DNA from: Balneolaceae bacterium
GTDB taxonomy: Bacteria > Bacteroidota > Rhodothermia > Balneolales > Balneolaceae
Reading direction: 5' to 3'
Length of the DNA: 64,000 bases
Assembly (NCBI GenBank): GCA_017640665.1
Contig: JAEPQE010000002.1
Location: 985,894 to 1,049,893, forward strand
Shown here: in pieces, positions 18,801-27,523 of the stretch
How positions within the stretch are numbered: the first letter of the stretch is position 1
Layout of the letters: every line of letters begins with the position of its first letter
Translations under genes and position numbers: made by a program
Notes under the pieces: generated by a model
Databases searched by the model: none
What the model was told of the DNA's origin: nothing
The model's input: the letters and a program-made list of their open reading frames with translations, nothing else

Positions 18801-19766
18801 ACTGTGAATATTCCTACTGATCGTGTTTGGTATGATGAACCCAGTGATTGTTATCTGAACAGCAATACCGACCGGGAATGTACTTATAAAGTTGAAAATG
18901 ATATTCTTTTCAAAGGAAAAACCCTTGCTGAAAATGGTATTTATGAATTAACATTTATCATCCCAAAAGATATAAGCTTCTCTGATGAGCTTGGAAGAGT
19001 TGTCGTCTATGCTAAAAATGGACAAACAACTGCATCAGGTGCTTACACTGATGTTATTTTTAATGGCTTGAATACTGAAGCAGTTGATGATGGTAAAGGT
19101 CCTGAGTTGGATGTTTACTTAAATGACCAAACTTTTATAAATGGGAGCCTCGCAAACGATTCTCCAAATCTAATCGTGGAGCTGAGCGACAGCTCTGGAA
19201 TTAACACTACAGGAACAGGAGTAGGACATGAAATAATTGCTACAATCGATACAAAACCACAACAAACCTTTGTGCTCAACGATTTTTTCGAGGGCACTTT
19301 GAATGATTATACGAGTGGGCGTATCGAGTACCCACTGGAAAATATTCCGGAAGGTAACTACGCGCTAAAAGTTCGAGCCTGGGATGTACACAATAATCCA
19401 TCTGAACAGGAAGTTTTCTTTCAGGTGGCTGATCAGGAAGATTTGGTGGTAGATAACATCTACAACTATCCAAATCCAATGAATAATGTAACATCCTTTA
19501 CGTTCGAGCATAATCAGCAGGGAAATCCGCTTGATGTAGATATTCGTATTTACACCTTAAGTGGTAAACCTGTACACCGTATTGAAGAATACATACCACC
19601 AACTAATACACTTAGTTCTTATGCCAGTATTCCATGGAATGGCCGTGACAGGGATAATGATCGCCTGGGTAACGGTACTTATATTTATGTGCTTCGGGTT
19701 GCAACAGATACCCCCGAAGGACGAAAAGCAACCGAAAAAATCGAAAAGCTCGTAATTATCAGATAA
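15861..19766 (+). CDS. porU: PorU-type type IX secretion sortase (peptidase C25, gingipain fold)
   Basis: 1301 residues. The signal peptide ends near 'SAQE' (~24). A large N-terminal beta region precedes a C25 domain at about 535-910, with catalytic His785 ('YSGHGN') and Cys819 ('TATCQFG'), 34 residues apart as in gingipains. Residues ~1198-1301 are a type A C-terminal sorting domain starting 'NIYNYPNPM' and ending 'KLVIIR'. PorU removes sorting domains from T9SS cargo at the cell surface and attaches the cargo to lipopolysaccharide. porV, its outer-membrane partner, follows directly, as in characterised T9SS species. Confidence 0.93.
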   Translation: MFQRFSYICFFSFLFLFAGVLSAQELRKVAVTDSYTEYEIINNDSGIYPSYEFMVPIENGSARYEIINQSVFSIKETISDAKKIALNLSSSESPVAEITNPGMYRGQEVASLQVHLTRYSSESILLTEHIRFRVYKVKDEVPFTSVKRKNLLAVDHPLSTGTWFKIPIGKRGIYQLNANYLSQLGIDVDSIDPRNIQLWGTDGYVLPESNSAERPEFSQIPILVEGENDGSFDTNDKVIFYGNSPHQESRSGNSFSHDIHPYSDSNYVFLSVANSLGDRVSVVNSGLTASRTITSFDDFVWKEQELTKTETKQKSGRYWLGQTIPATAANQIVNVFQDTLPDVDTSVPVRLSGQIYLRAVTTTAFELNFNNNLFRSFSISRLTQGYGSYEFESARRFIFTNSTAIEPTSDGILSLDLMMKNTDSGANAFIDYFGLVVRRQLTAKNNQLFFFAPFDGEASEIVDYRLRGFSNTPYAMDVSNPTQPGLLNVTSSNGDYSLIYNSDPETKVMAQATPFIPVMGSQIANQNLHGVSSYPDYIIITSETFLDIAQELANHRAQRDNLTPLVVTQNQVLNEFSSGVKDPTAIRDFLKHLWDVAVNDGETPPKYLLLFGDATYDTKNVIANSFTNHILTYQTAESIHRTQSYGSDDYFGLMDDSEGELNRLARVDLGIGRISAQSRSEAAIMLDKIRRYEDPANDGDWQNLFTFAADDDLPDPERNRDLHVENADGTVQRMNLNQVGGRVKKIYLFDYPEEITGAGRQLPAATRDFINTINSGTLVTNYSGHGNAQNLTDEELYSSDYISQLTNRNRLTLFVTATCQFGRYDDINAQSGAEKLVFADNGGAVASFTTTRVVYTGTSTSSLNYGLNIELSQNMLERNEDGESLTFGEIYLRTKNTRVGSEENNRKFILIGDPALKFALPDKNAQVEVINGIDVASEDTVLTIKALDQVTLSGGIRNADGDIESDFNGEVVVTLFDAPRTVNIPTDRVWYDEPSDCYLNSNTDRECTYKVENDILFKGKTLAENGIYELTFIIPKDISFSDELGRVVVYAKNGQTTASGAYTDVIFNGLNTEAVDDGKGPELDVYLNDQTFINGSLANDSPNLIVELSDSSGINTTGTGVGHEIIATIDTKPQQTFVLNDFFEGTLNDYTSGRIEYPLENIPEGNYALKVRAWDVHNNPSEQEVFFQVADQEDLVVDNIYNYPNPMNNVTSFTFEHNQQGNPLDVDIRIYTLSGKPVHRIEEYIPPTNTLSSYASIPWNGRDRDNDRLGNGTYIYVLRVATDTPEGRKATEKIEKLVIIR

Positions 19767-19784
19767 GATTAACCAACATATATG

Positions 19785-19792
19785 TATCTTTA
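19785..19792 (+). promoter_or_regulatory. Candidate internal promoter box before porV
   Basis: TATCTTTA (7 of 8 match to TAnnTTTG) lies 35 bases before the porV ATG, so porV may also be transcribed independently of porU. Confidence 0.35.
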
Positions 19793-19827
19793 ATCCGTTA
19801 TATTTCGGATCTAACTATTTATCATTT

Positions 19828-20973
19828 ATGAAAAAAGTATTTTTGTTAGCAATAGCTTTAGCGCTATTCGTATTTCCATCCGTTTCGAATGCTCAGGTAG
19901 CTATTACCGCTGTTCCTTTTTTACAGATCGAGCCAGACTCAAGAGGAGCAGCAATGGGTAACACCGGTGTTGCTATTGCAGATAATGCCGCAGCTATGTT
20001 TTGGAACCCTGCGGGTCTTGCATTCCAAACGGATAATCAGATCAGTATAACTCACTCAAACTGGTTAGCCAACTTCAACGTGAGCGATTTATTCTACGAT
20101 TACCTTGTTGGTAAATATTATGTTGAAGGAATCGGAACCATTGGTGCACACCTTACTTATCTGAATTTAGGTGAGCAGGCCCGAACCGGAGAGCAAAGTG
20201 CTGACGTGATTTCTAAGTTCAATAGTTATGAACTAGCGTTTGGGCTTTCTTATGGCTTTGAAGTAAATAAAAACCTGGCCTTAGGTACCAGTTTAAGGCT
20301 CATTTATTCAAGTCTTGCTACGGGTACAACCGTAAGTCAACAACGAGTTAACCCAGGTAGCAGCGTTGCAGTAGATTTAGCCATGCTCTATAAATCTAAT
20401 CCTTTTATGATTGGTGGGAATGAAGCCCGTTTTAGTGGTGGATTCAACCTTTCGAATGTTGGACCGGGAATGCAGTACACTGATAATGCTCAGAAAGATC
20501 CTTTACCAACACTTCTTCGTTTTGGAGTAGCTTTCGATTACAATCTAGACCCCGAAGGCTTTAACCGAATAACAATTGCTTCTGACGTTACCAAAATCAT
20601 GGCTCGTAAAAAAGAAGTGATTCGTACTCAGGCGGGAGTCTCTGATACCATGTTTGTTGCTTCAGGACCTATTGAAGCTCTGTTCGATTCGTGGGGAACT
20701 TTCACCCGAAATAACGGCCAGGAAATTGTGGAGCTTGGCCTTATTCAACAATTTATGATAGGCGCCGGGGCAGAGTACTGGTATAACAATTTATTCGCAC
20801 TTCGTGGGGGGTACTATTATGAAGACCCGGAAAACGGAGACAGAAAATATATCACCTTTGGTGCAGGACTCAGATACAACTCTTTTGGGATTGATTTCAG
20901 TTATATAAAAACATTAGAGTCCGATCACCCGTTAGCAAATACACTGCGATTTAGCGTTCTCCTGAATTTTTAA
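19828..20973 (+). CDS. porV: PorV (LptO) type IX secretion outer-membrane protein
   Basis: 381 residues. A signal peptide (cleavage near 'SNAQ', residue 23) is followed by the PorV/PorQ signature 'DSRGAAMGNTGVAIADNAAAMFWNPAGLA' (read across ~37-64), then alternating beta strands typical of a FadL-like outer-membrane barrel, ending in an aromatic residue ('VLLNF'). PorV shuttles T9SS cargo from the translocon to PorU. Its place directly after porU and before a sorting-domain protein supports the assignment over PorQ. Confidence 0.93.
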   Translation: MKKVFLLAIALALFVFPSVSNAQVAITAVPFLQIEPDSRGAAMGNTGVAIADNAAAMFWNPAGLAFQTDNQISITHSNWLANFNVSDLFYDYLVGKYYVEGIGTIGAHLTYLNLGEQARTGEQSADVISKFNSYELAFGLSYGFEVNKNLALGTSLRLIYSSLATGTTVSQQRVNPGSSVAVDLAMLYKSNPFMIGGNEARFSGGFNLSNVGPGMQYTDNAQKDPLPTLLRFGVAFDYNLDPEGFNRITIASDVTKIMARKKEVIRTQAGVSDTMFVASGPIEALFDSWGTFTRNNGQEIVELGLIQQFMIGAGAEYWYNNLFALRGGYYYEDPENGDRKYITFGAGLRYNSFGIDFSYIKTLESDHPLANTLRFSVLLNF

Positions 20974-20978
20974 ATGGA

Positions 20979-23900
20979 ATGAAATCCAACCCCGTTTTTT
21001 CAAAGAGCATGTTAGCTATGGTGAGCATGCTTTTTTTGTTTGCTCAACCTTCATCCTTTGCCCAACAAATTGAGTTGAAGCGAAGTCATGCCCTTGCTAC
21101 CCCAACTCCAAGGATAAATGCTGCGCCCGCAGTAGGAACGCTTAATGTTGTAGCAATCATGGTTGAGTTTCAGGAAGATGAGAACCGCCTAACTTCCGGA
21201 ACGGGAATCTTTGGTGAAAACGGAATGGAAGGACTCCCGTACCTCACTAATCAAGAGAACACATTCATAGATCCTCTGCCCCACAATCAGGATTACTTTG
21301 AATCGCATTTAGAATTTGCCAAGAACTATTTTGATAAATCTTCGGATGGACAGTTAACTATAGAATACCAAGTACTCCCCGGAGTCTATCAGTTAGATAA
21401 ACCAATGGAGGAATATTCACCAATAGGGGAAACTTTTACGACTGAGAAATTAGCGCTTTTTCTACAGGATGTGTGGGTAGAAGTAGAAAATTCCGGAGGA
21501 TTTGACGCTACGGGACTTGATCCCGATAGCACTGCATTTGTAGTTTTTCATGCCGGGGTGGGTCGTGATGTAGAGCTTACAGGTACAAGTTTGGATATCA
21601 CTCCCTTTGATATTCCTTCCATCAATATGAGAGAACAAGATTTAGAGCGGTGGTTTGGTAATGACTTTGATGGATTTTCTATCAACAACGGGGAATTCTT
21701 TGTGAAAAACTCGATGATTATTCCCCGAACAGAATCACGACGGGGCGAAGACATCTCTGAAAATGAAATTGTATTTCCGCTTTCGATTAATGGATTACTT
21801 TGTGCTTCCATTGGTAGTCATTTAGGGTTACCTGATTTGTTTAATACCGAAACCGGTGACCCCGCCATTGGTCGCTTTGGACTAATGGATGGTGCCGGAT
21901 TCTTTGCCTACAACGGTCTCCTCCCACCTGAACCTTCTGCCTGGGAAAAAATTTATCTTGGCTGGGAAACTCCTTTTTTAATTTCTCCGGATTCAACTAA
22001 TTCTATACCATTACCGGCTGCTTCATTAAATCAGCCTAACAGCATTGCTAAGTACGAGCTTTCTTCTACCGAATACTTTTTAGTAGAGAACCGCCATCGT
22101 AACCCTGATGGAACAGGAGTTGTAATTACTACCCGTAAACCGGATGGAACCGAAGTTCAGAAAACATTTACAAATGACGATGAAGCTTTCATTTTCCAGG
22201 AACAAGGCTTCGACAGCCTGCTTGATGCCGGTACTATTATTGATGTAAGTAATTTTGATTGGAGCTTACCTGGTGGATTGGATATCGGTTCTGATGAAGA
22301 AGAAGGTACTGAAGATGACCGGGAATTAAATGGCGGGATGCTCATCTGGCATATTGATGAAGCGGTTATCAATCAACAATTAGAAAGTGGCAGGGTAAAT
22401 ATTGACCCACAACGTCGTGGAGTAGACCTGGAAGAAGGTGATGGAGCTCAGGATATTGGTCTTGATGCAGGATTACTCGATAATTCTCCAAGTTTTGGAT
22501 ATGCCTTCGATTTCTGGTGGTCAGGAAACAACTATCGTGTTATTACAGATAACGGAAGCATAGATTTAAACCCTGATAATATATTTGGACCGGATACTTA
22601 TCCCAACAATAACAGTAACTCGGGAGCGAAATCATTCTTTGAGATTTATGATTTTTCGGATAATCTGCCGGTAGCTTCTTTCAGAATAAGAGCATTGGAT
22701 TCATCCGATTTTGGATTTATATCACTGCCTTATTCAAATATAAGAGTGGATAGCACTTTATATACTAGCGGTGAGAGTTACTGGGATGATTTTCCGCTTT
22801 CTATGGCTGTTCATGAGTACGAAGCCAGAAACGCTCTCATTATACCAAGTGCTTTCGGTGTTCACTTTGCATCTTTAAATGGTGGAGGAGTTGTTCATTC
22901 TGTAGGATTCGAAAGTCTCAGTCAACCTATTCCAATACAAGATAATCAGCTGGTTCTACCTGGGTTTGACAACCAATCCTTAGTTATTCAAGTGTTCGAT
23001 AATTCTCTTGGAATCAATTCCACTTCTGATATAAGTGGAGTGGGAATAGATATGGGTTTTGGGAGTTCACAAGATGGGCTAATTGTCGATTTTGACTTTA
23101 CTACTAATTCATTAAATGCTAATACCAGAGAATTAATTCAAAATACTTCCGGCTATGAATTCCGCTCAGAGATTATTGACGGAAAGTTTGTCGGTATAAA
23201 TGGTACTACAGTTTCTTTTGTAGGTGAAAATATAGAAGATTATATCTCTGATGCCCGTTTCAGACTTTTTGGAGGTACAATAATTACAAATACCAGTAAC
23301 CTCTATTATCTTTTGGAGAACGGAAAGTTTACTATTGTAAATCCTGAATCAGAGAATCCCTTTATCGAAGTTTATGTAGACGACTGGTACGAATGGCCGG
23401 CAATTGTAGATGAAGGACATATTTATAGAGTAAATCGGATTGAAAATACCATAGAAGGTTACAATTTAAATGGAGCTCTACTCAGAAATACTCCGATTAA
23501 TGGCCCTGAAAATATTCAATTGATTGGAACTCCGCTTATTGCAGATATCACGGGAGATAATATTCAGGATATTATCGTCGTAGGACAGGATGATTATTCC
23601 GTAAATATCTTCGCTTACGAAACTACCGGAAATCTTATTGAAGGGTTTCCTTTATACGTTGGTGGAGCTGTTGGCAAAGACATTCAGCCCATACATCCTG
23701 TATTTTATGAAGACAAACTGTACGCAGTCAGTCATACCGGAGACCTAAAAGCCTGGCAATTTGAAAACTTCACTTCAGCTCAGTGGCCGGGGCGCTATGG
23801 GTCTAATCCGTATAATAAAGTATCGGCTTACATCGAAATTAGCAAAGGCAATCAAAGTTCATTCTCCGTTCTGAATCCAGCAGAAACCTATAACTGGCCA

Positions 23901-24149
23901 AATCCCGCAGATGGAGAAACCAATCTTCGTTTTGAACTTGAGTCACCGGGCGGTATCGTAGAAATCACGATTATCGATTATTCCGGAAGGGTCATTTTTG
24001 AACGTATTGTTGAAGCCAGAGGTGGAGCTCCTGAAGAAATCACTATTTCTACCGCTGACTGGGGAAGTGGCGCTTATTTCGCCAGAATAAAAGCAACTGT
24101 GGGCGGTAAAAGCGAATCTAAGTTGATTAAAATAGGAGTAGCGCACTAA
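20979..24149 (+). CDS. M6-like metalloprotease-family protein with degenerate zinc motif and T9SS sorting domain
   Basis: 1056 residues. The signal peptide ends near 'SFAQQ'. Residues ~30-450 follow the immune-inhibitor-A/M6 pattern ('NYFDKSSDGQLTIEYQV', 'LGLPDLFNTETGDPAIGRFGLMDGAG', 'PSAWEKIYLGW'). However, the position of HExGHxLGLPDL reads 'ASIGSHLGLPDL' (residues 276-287), so both zinc His residues and the catalytic Glu of HExxH are gone. The last ~90 residues are a type A sorting domain ('YNWPNPADGETNLRF' to 'KLIKIG'), so the protein is probably surface-attached by PorU/PorV encoded just upstream. Likely a binding protein or pseudoprotease; activity by another site cannot be excluded. 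Confidence 0.82.
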   Translation: MKSNPVFSKSMLAMVSMLFLFAQPSSFAQQIELKRSHALATPTPRINAAPAVGTLNVVAIMVEFQEDENRLTSGTGIFGENGMEGLPYLTNQENTFIDPLPHNQDYFESHLEFAKNYFDKSSDGQLTIEYQVLPGVYQLDKPMEEYSPIGETFTTEKLALFLQDVWVEVENSGGFDATGLDPDSTAFVVFHAGVGRDVELTGTSLDITPFDIPSINMREQDLERWFGNDFDGFSINNGEFFVKNSMIIPRTESRRGEDISENEIVFPLSINGLLCASIGSHLGLPDLFNTETGDPAIGRFGLMDGAGFFAYNGLLPPEPSAWEKIYLGWETPFLISPDSTNSIPLPAASLNQPNSIAKYELSSTEYFLVENRHRNPDGTGVVITTRKPDGTEVQKTFTNDDEAFIFQEQGFDSLLDAGTIIDVSNFDWSLPGGLDIGSDEEEGTEDDRELNGGMLIWHIDEAVINQQLESGRVNIDPQRRGVDLEEGDGAQDIGLDAGLLDNSPSFGYAFDFWWSGNNYRVITDNGSIDLNPDNIFGPDTYPNNNSNSGAKSFFEIYDFSDNLPVASFRIRALDSSDFGFISLPYSNIRVDSTLYTSGESYWDDFPLSMAVHEYEARNALIIPSAFGVHFASLNGGGVVHSVGFESLSQPIPIQDNQLVLPGFDNQSLVIQVFDNSLGINSTSDISGVGIDMGFGSSQDGLIVDFDFTTNSLNANTRELIQNTSGYEFRSEIIDGKFVGINGTTVSFVGENIEDYISDARFRLFGGTIITNTSNLYYLLENGKFTIVNPESENPFIEVYVDDWYEWPAIVDEGHIYRVNRIENTIEGYNLNGALLRNTPINGPENIQLIGTPLIADITGDNIQDIIVVGQDDYSVNIFAYETTGNLIEGFPLYVGGAVGKDIQPIHPVFYEDKLYAVSHTGDLKAWQFENFTSAQWPGRYGSNPYNKVSAYIEISKGNQSSFSVLNPAETYNWPNPADGETNLRFELESPGGIVEITIIDYSGRVIFERIVEARGGAPEEITISTADWGSGAYFARIKATVGGKSESKLIKIGVAH

Positions 24150-27100
24150 TGAGAAGACCTAGCACATATCTCCTGTTTCTGATTTGTCTTGGATTCACTA
24201 CGAATACCATCGCTCAAACTGATCCACAATTTTATGAATATCCGCAAAATCATCTGAATTGGTTTTCGATAGAAAGCGAACATTTCATTGTTCATTTTCA
24301 GGAAGGTAATAGTCGATCCGCTCAAGTCACATCAAGAATTGCAGAAGAGATTTACGAGCCCATCACTTCACTTTACATGTACGAGCCTGATGAGAAAGTG
24401 AGCATCGTACTTAAAGATCGTGAAGATTATTCCAACGGTGCAGCCTATTTCTTCGATAATAAAATTGATATCTGGCTGCCATCACTTGATACCCCGCTCC
24501 GGGGCTCCCATAACTGGTTACGAAATGTGATTTCACACGAGTTTGTGCACATTGTTCAAATTCAAACAGGATTAAAAAGACAGCGAAAATATCCTGCACT
24601 TTATCTTCAGTGGCTTTCTTATGAAAAAGTACGACGACCGGATGTGCTTTACGGTTTCCCTAACGGTATTGCTTCCATTCCTTTTGCCTCGATTAGCATT
24701 CCGGCCTGGCTAGCTGAAGGAACGGCTCAATATCAGCGAGCAGGATTGTTGTACGATACCTGGGATAGTCACCGGGACATGATTCTGAGAACCCGGATTC
24801 TAAGTGATACCTATTTCAGTCTGGCCGAAATGGGAACATTCTCATCAAAAAACAGCCTGGAGCGAGAAACTGTTTATAATCAGGGGTATGCTTTTGTGAT
24901 CTACCTTGTTCAGCGATTCGGAGAAGATGTATTGCGCAGGATTTCTGAAGCATTAGGCGAAAAAGGAGTCTACAAAGTGGAAGATGCCATTGAGATGGCT
25001 ACCGGGATCCCTGGAAATCAAGTGTTTGAAGAATGGATTGCTGAGCGAAAAGAATTTTATACTCAGGCTACTTCAAGTTTAGAGTTCACATCTTCTCAGT
25101 ATATTGAGAAGACAGGATTCTTCAATTTCTTCCCGAAACGCTCTCCCAACGGAGATGCCATCGCCTACATTTCTAACCGTGGAAAAGATTACTCCCTCCT
25201 CTCTCTTTATTTAAAGGAGGGCGGCGAAGAAACTGAAATTGCCCAAGTTGATGAAAGGAACTTCAACCTTCCCGATAACCATGCGGATGCACTGAAACCT
25301 CTTATCACTTTCCTAAGTACTTCATTCTCTTTTTCTCCGGATGGAAGCCAAATCGTGTACGCAATTAATAAAAAAAATAAGTACGGAGAATTTTACCGGG
25401 ACTTATACCTGTTCGATATCGAAAGCTCTGAATCAACCCGGCTAACGAATAGCGCCAGAATTGAATCTCCGTCCTGGAGCCCTGATGGGGAAACTATTAC
25501 AGCTATCCAATACAAAGCAGGTACTCAAAACCTGATTACTCTGCATCCCGATAATCCATCTGAAATCACTCAACTAACCGAGTTTGAAGACGGTGAAACT
25601 ATCTTTTCTCCTACCTGGCACCCGAATGGAAATACAGTTTATTACGCCATGGCAGACTATTGGAACAGGAATTTGTATTCGATTGATCTGAACTCAAAAA
25701 CCATCTCGCCTATTCTTGAAAGTGAATTCATCGATTACCGTGATCCTGCCGTAAGTCCAGATGGGGAGTTCCTGTACTTTGCATCTGACGAAGATGGTAT
25801 TTTCAACATCTATCGCCTGGTATTTCAAACAAATGATATTGAGCGGATCACAAATGTGTTGGGTGGAGCATTTATGCCAGAGGTTGATGAAAACGCTTTG
25901 TTTTTCTCCGAATATGAAGCAGATGGCTATAAGATTAAGGAAACGAGGATTAGTGCCGTTATCACAAATCCCGGGAGAGGAAGTTATGATCCTATCATTC
26001 CTGAGTTTTCATTCGATCCTGACTCTATTCCTGATGTAAGTTATCTGAATGAGTTCGATGATAAAGATTTGAGTCCGCTTTCAAGTGAAGAGTTAGCCAT
26101 GGCTGATACTGGCAGTTATAAGTTTGAAATTGAGAGTCGATATGCCACTGATGCCCGTGTTTATCGTCCTTACGAAGATACTTTCACGAGCTTTTCTTTC
26201 TTTCCTGTTCTTAGGTTTGATAACTATTCGAAACCGAATGGGCAAAATGGAACCCTCATCAAAAATGGACAAGTAGGAAAACTGGGAGAAAATCTGCTCA
26301 GAGACATGAAACCCGGTGTATACTTTGCTTCACGGGATGTACTGGATAAGCTTAGTATTTTTGGCGGTATTATGCTGGGTGTAGCTTCAAGGGAAGCAGA
26401 GAGTATCGGGCAGTTCTTTCAACCCAATCGCCTGTTTAAGCTAGACAGGGATGTCTTTTTGATTGCTGAGTACCGCGGACTTCCATTCATAAAGCGCAGC
26501 TGGTCACCAACCGTTTCTGTAGAGATTTATAACCTCCATCGAAATGTAGACAACGGGCTTTCGATTGAGGAATTTCCATGTACTTCCTGTACTCCCGATA
26601 CCACTTTTGTTGATATTGGGTATGAAGTTTGGGAAGCAAACTTATTTTTTAGGAGTAAACTGAGCCGAAGAAGCCTGCTGGAGCTTGGAATTGGTTACTC
26701 CCCATACAGAGTTCAAACGGACAACTTCTTCTCCAGAGAGCTGAACGCATTAATAAGCGGGTCTTCCTCCCAATATTATAAAGCAACCACGCTTTCAGCT
26801 GCTTATACCTTTGATTACTATGAATTCAGTACTGATGGAGATATTGCCCCTATTGGCTTAAAGGGCTATTTGAGGTATCAGTATCAACCATCTGAGTTGC
26901 TTGAGGAGTATGAGATCAAAGAAGGCTCGCTGATCCCGATTTTCAAAACTTCAAAAAACCATTCCACTGAACTTCACTTACGCTACGGATTCAGAACATT
27001 TGGCGGACAGGCTTTCCAGGCAAGAGTCCGGGGCTTCAGTTACTTTAATAGCCCTGATGATGCTTTTTTCACTGATTATATAGGTGGTTTCCTTGGTATG

Positions 27101-27523
27101 CGAAGTTACCCCTTCTTTGCTATAGGCGGAAATACGACAGCTTTTACCAGCCTGAGTTGGTTCACTCCTATTTTCAAGGATATCAACAAGCAAATCGGAC
27201 CTTATACCTTCGACAAGCTATACGCACGTTTCTTTTTTGAAGCCGGCAATGGGTGGTATCCAAGTGGAGCCGCAGATAATAACCCGAACTTGCTCGATTC
27301 TGGCAAAAACCTGAAAAAAGGAATTGGAGCTGAATTGCGTTTAGCCAGTAGCGGCTATTATCTTTTCCCGCTTCGCTTTTTTGTTAGTGCATCTTATGGG
27401 TTCGATGAGTTTACCCTTACCCTTCCTGACGATTTCGTTACCGGTACACAAAGCAACCGAGTTACTTATGGCCGCGAACTTCTCCTTCATTTTGGTTTAA
27501 CCTTTGATTTTGAGCTACTATGA
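24149..27523 (+). CDS. Large envelope metalloprotease with TolB-like propeller and C-terminal outer-membrane barrel
   Basis: 1124 residues; the start overlaps the previous stop (TAATG). The signal peptide ends near 'IAQTD' (23). A gluzincin-type peptidase-MA domain carries H130-E-F-V-H134 and a third ligand Glu190 in 'WLAEGTAQY'. Residues ~330-620 hold repeated 'SPDG' strands of a TolB/PD40 propeller ('SFSPDGSQIVYA', 'SWSPDGETITAI', 'AVSPDGEFLYFA'). The last ~400 residues are strand-rich like a BamA-type surface-antigen barrel and end '...LTFDFELL'. This suggests an outer-membrane-anchored protease with a substrate-presenting propeller. It is overlapped by the next gene (ATGA). Confidence 0.82.
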   Translation: MRRPSTYLLFLICLGFTTNTIAQTDPQFYEYPQNHLNWFSIESEHFIVHFQEGNSRSAQVTSRIAEEIYEPITSLYMYEPDEKVSIVLKDREDYSNGAAYFFDNKIDIWLPSLDTPLRGSHNWLRNVISHEFVHIVQIQTGLKRQRKYPALYLQWLSYEKVRRPDVLYGFPNGIASIPFASISIPAWLAEGTAQYQRAGLLYDTWDSHRDMILRTRILSDTYFSLAEMGTFSSKNSLERETVYNQGYAFVIYLVQRFGEDVLRRISEALGEKGVYKVEDAIEMATGIPGNQVFEEWIAERKEFYTQATSSLEFTSSQYIEKTGFFNFFPKRSPNGDAIAYISNRGKDYSLLSLYLKEGGEETEIAQVDERNFNLPDNHADALKPLITFLSTSFSFSPDGSQIVYAINKKNKYGEFYRDLYLFDIESSESTRLTNSARIESPSWSPDGETITAIQYKAGTQNLITLHPDNPSEITQLTEFEDGETIFSPTWHPNGNTVYYAMADYWNRNLYSIDLNSKTISPILESEFIDYRDPAVSPDGEFLYFASDEDGIFNIYRLVFQTNDIERITNVLGGAFMPEVDENALFFSEYEADGYKIKETRISAVITNPGRGSYDPIIPEFSFDPDSIPDVSYLNEFDDKDLSPLSSEELAMADTGSYKFEIESRYATDARVYRPYEDTFTSFSFFPVLRFDNYSKPNGQNGTLIKNGQVGKLGENLLRDMKPGVYFASRDVLDKLSIFGGIMLGVASREAESIGQFFQPNRLFKLDRDVFLIAEYRGLPFIKRSWSPTVSVEIYNLHRNVDNGLSIEEFPCTSCTPDTTFVDIGYEVWEANLFFRSKLSRRSLLELGIGYSPYRVQTDNFFSRELNALISGSSSQYYKATTLSAAYTFDYYEFSTDGDIAPIGLKGYLRYQYQPSELLEEYEIKEGSLIPIFKTSKNHSTELHLRYGFRTFGGQAFQARVRGFSYFNSPDDAFFTDYIGGFLGMRSYPFFAIGGNTTAFTSLSWFTPIFKDINKQIGPYTFDKLYARFFFEAGNGWYPSGAADNNPNLLDSGKNLKKGIGAELRLASSGYYLFPLRFFVSASYGFDEFTLTLPDDFVTGTQSNRVTYGRELLLHFGLTFDFELL

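Noticed and set aside
24149..27523. TonB-dependent receptor or simple TolB protein
   Set aside because: There is no plug domain; the HEFVH plus WLAEG ligands and the barrel-like C-terminus fit a three-part metalloprotease better.
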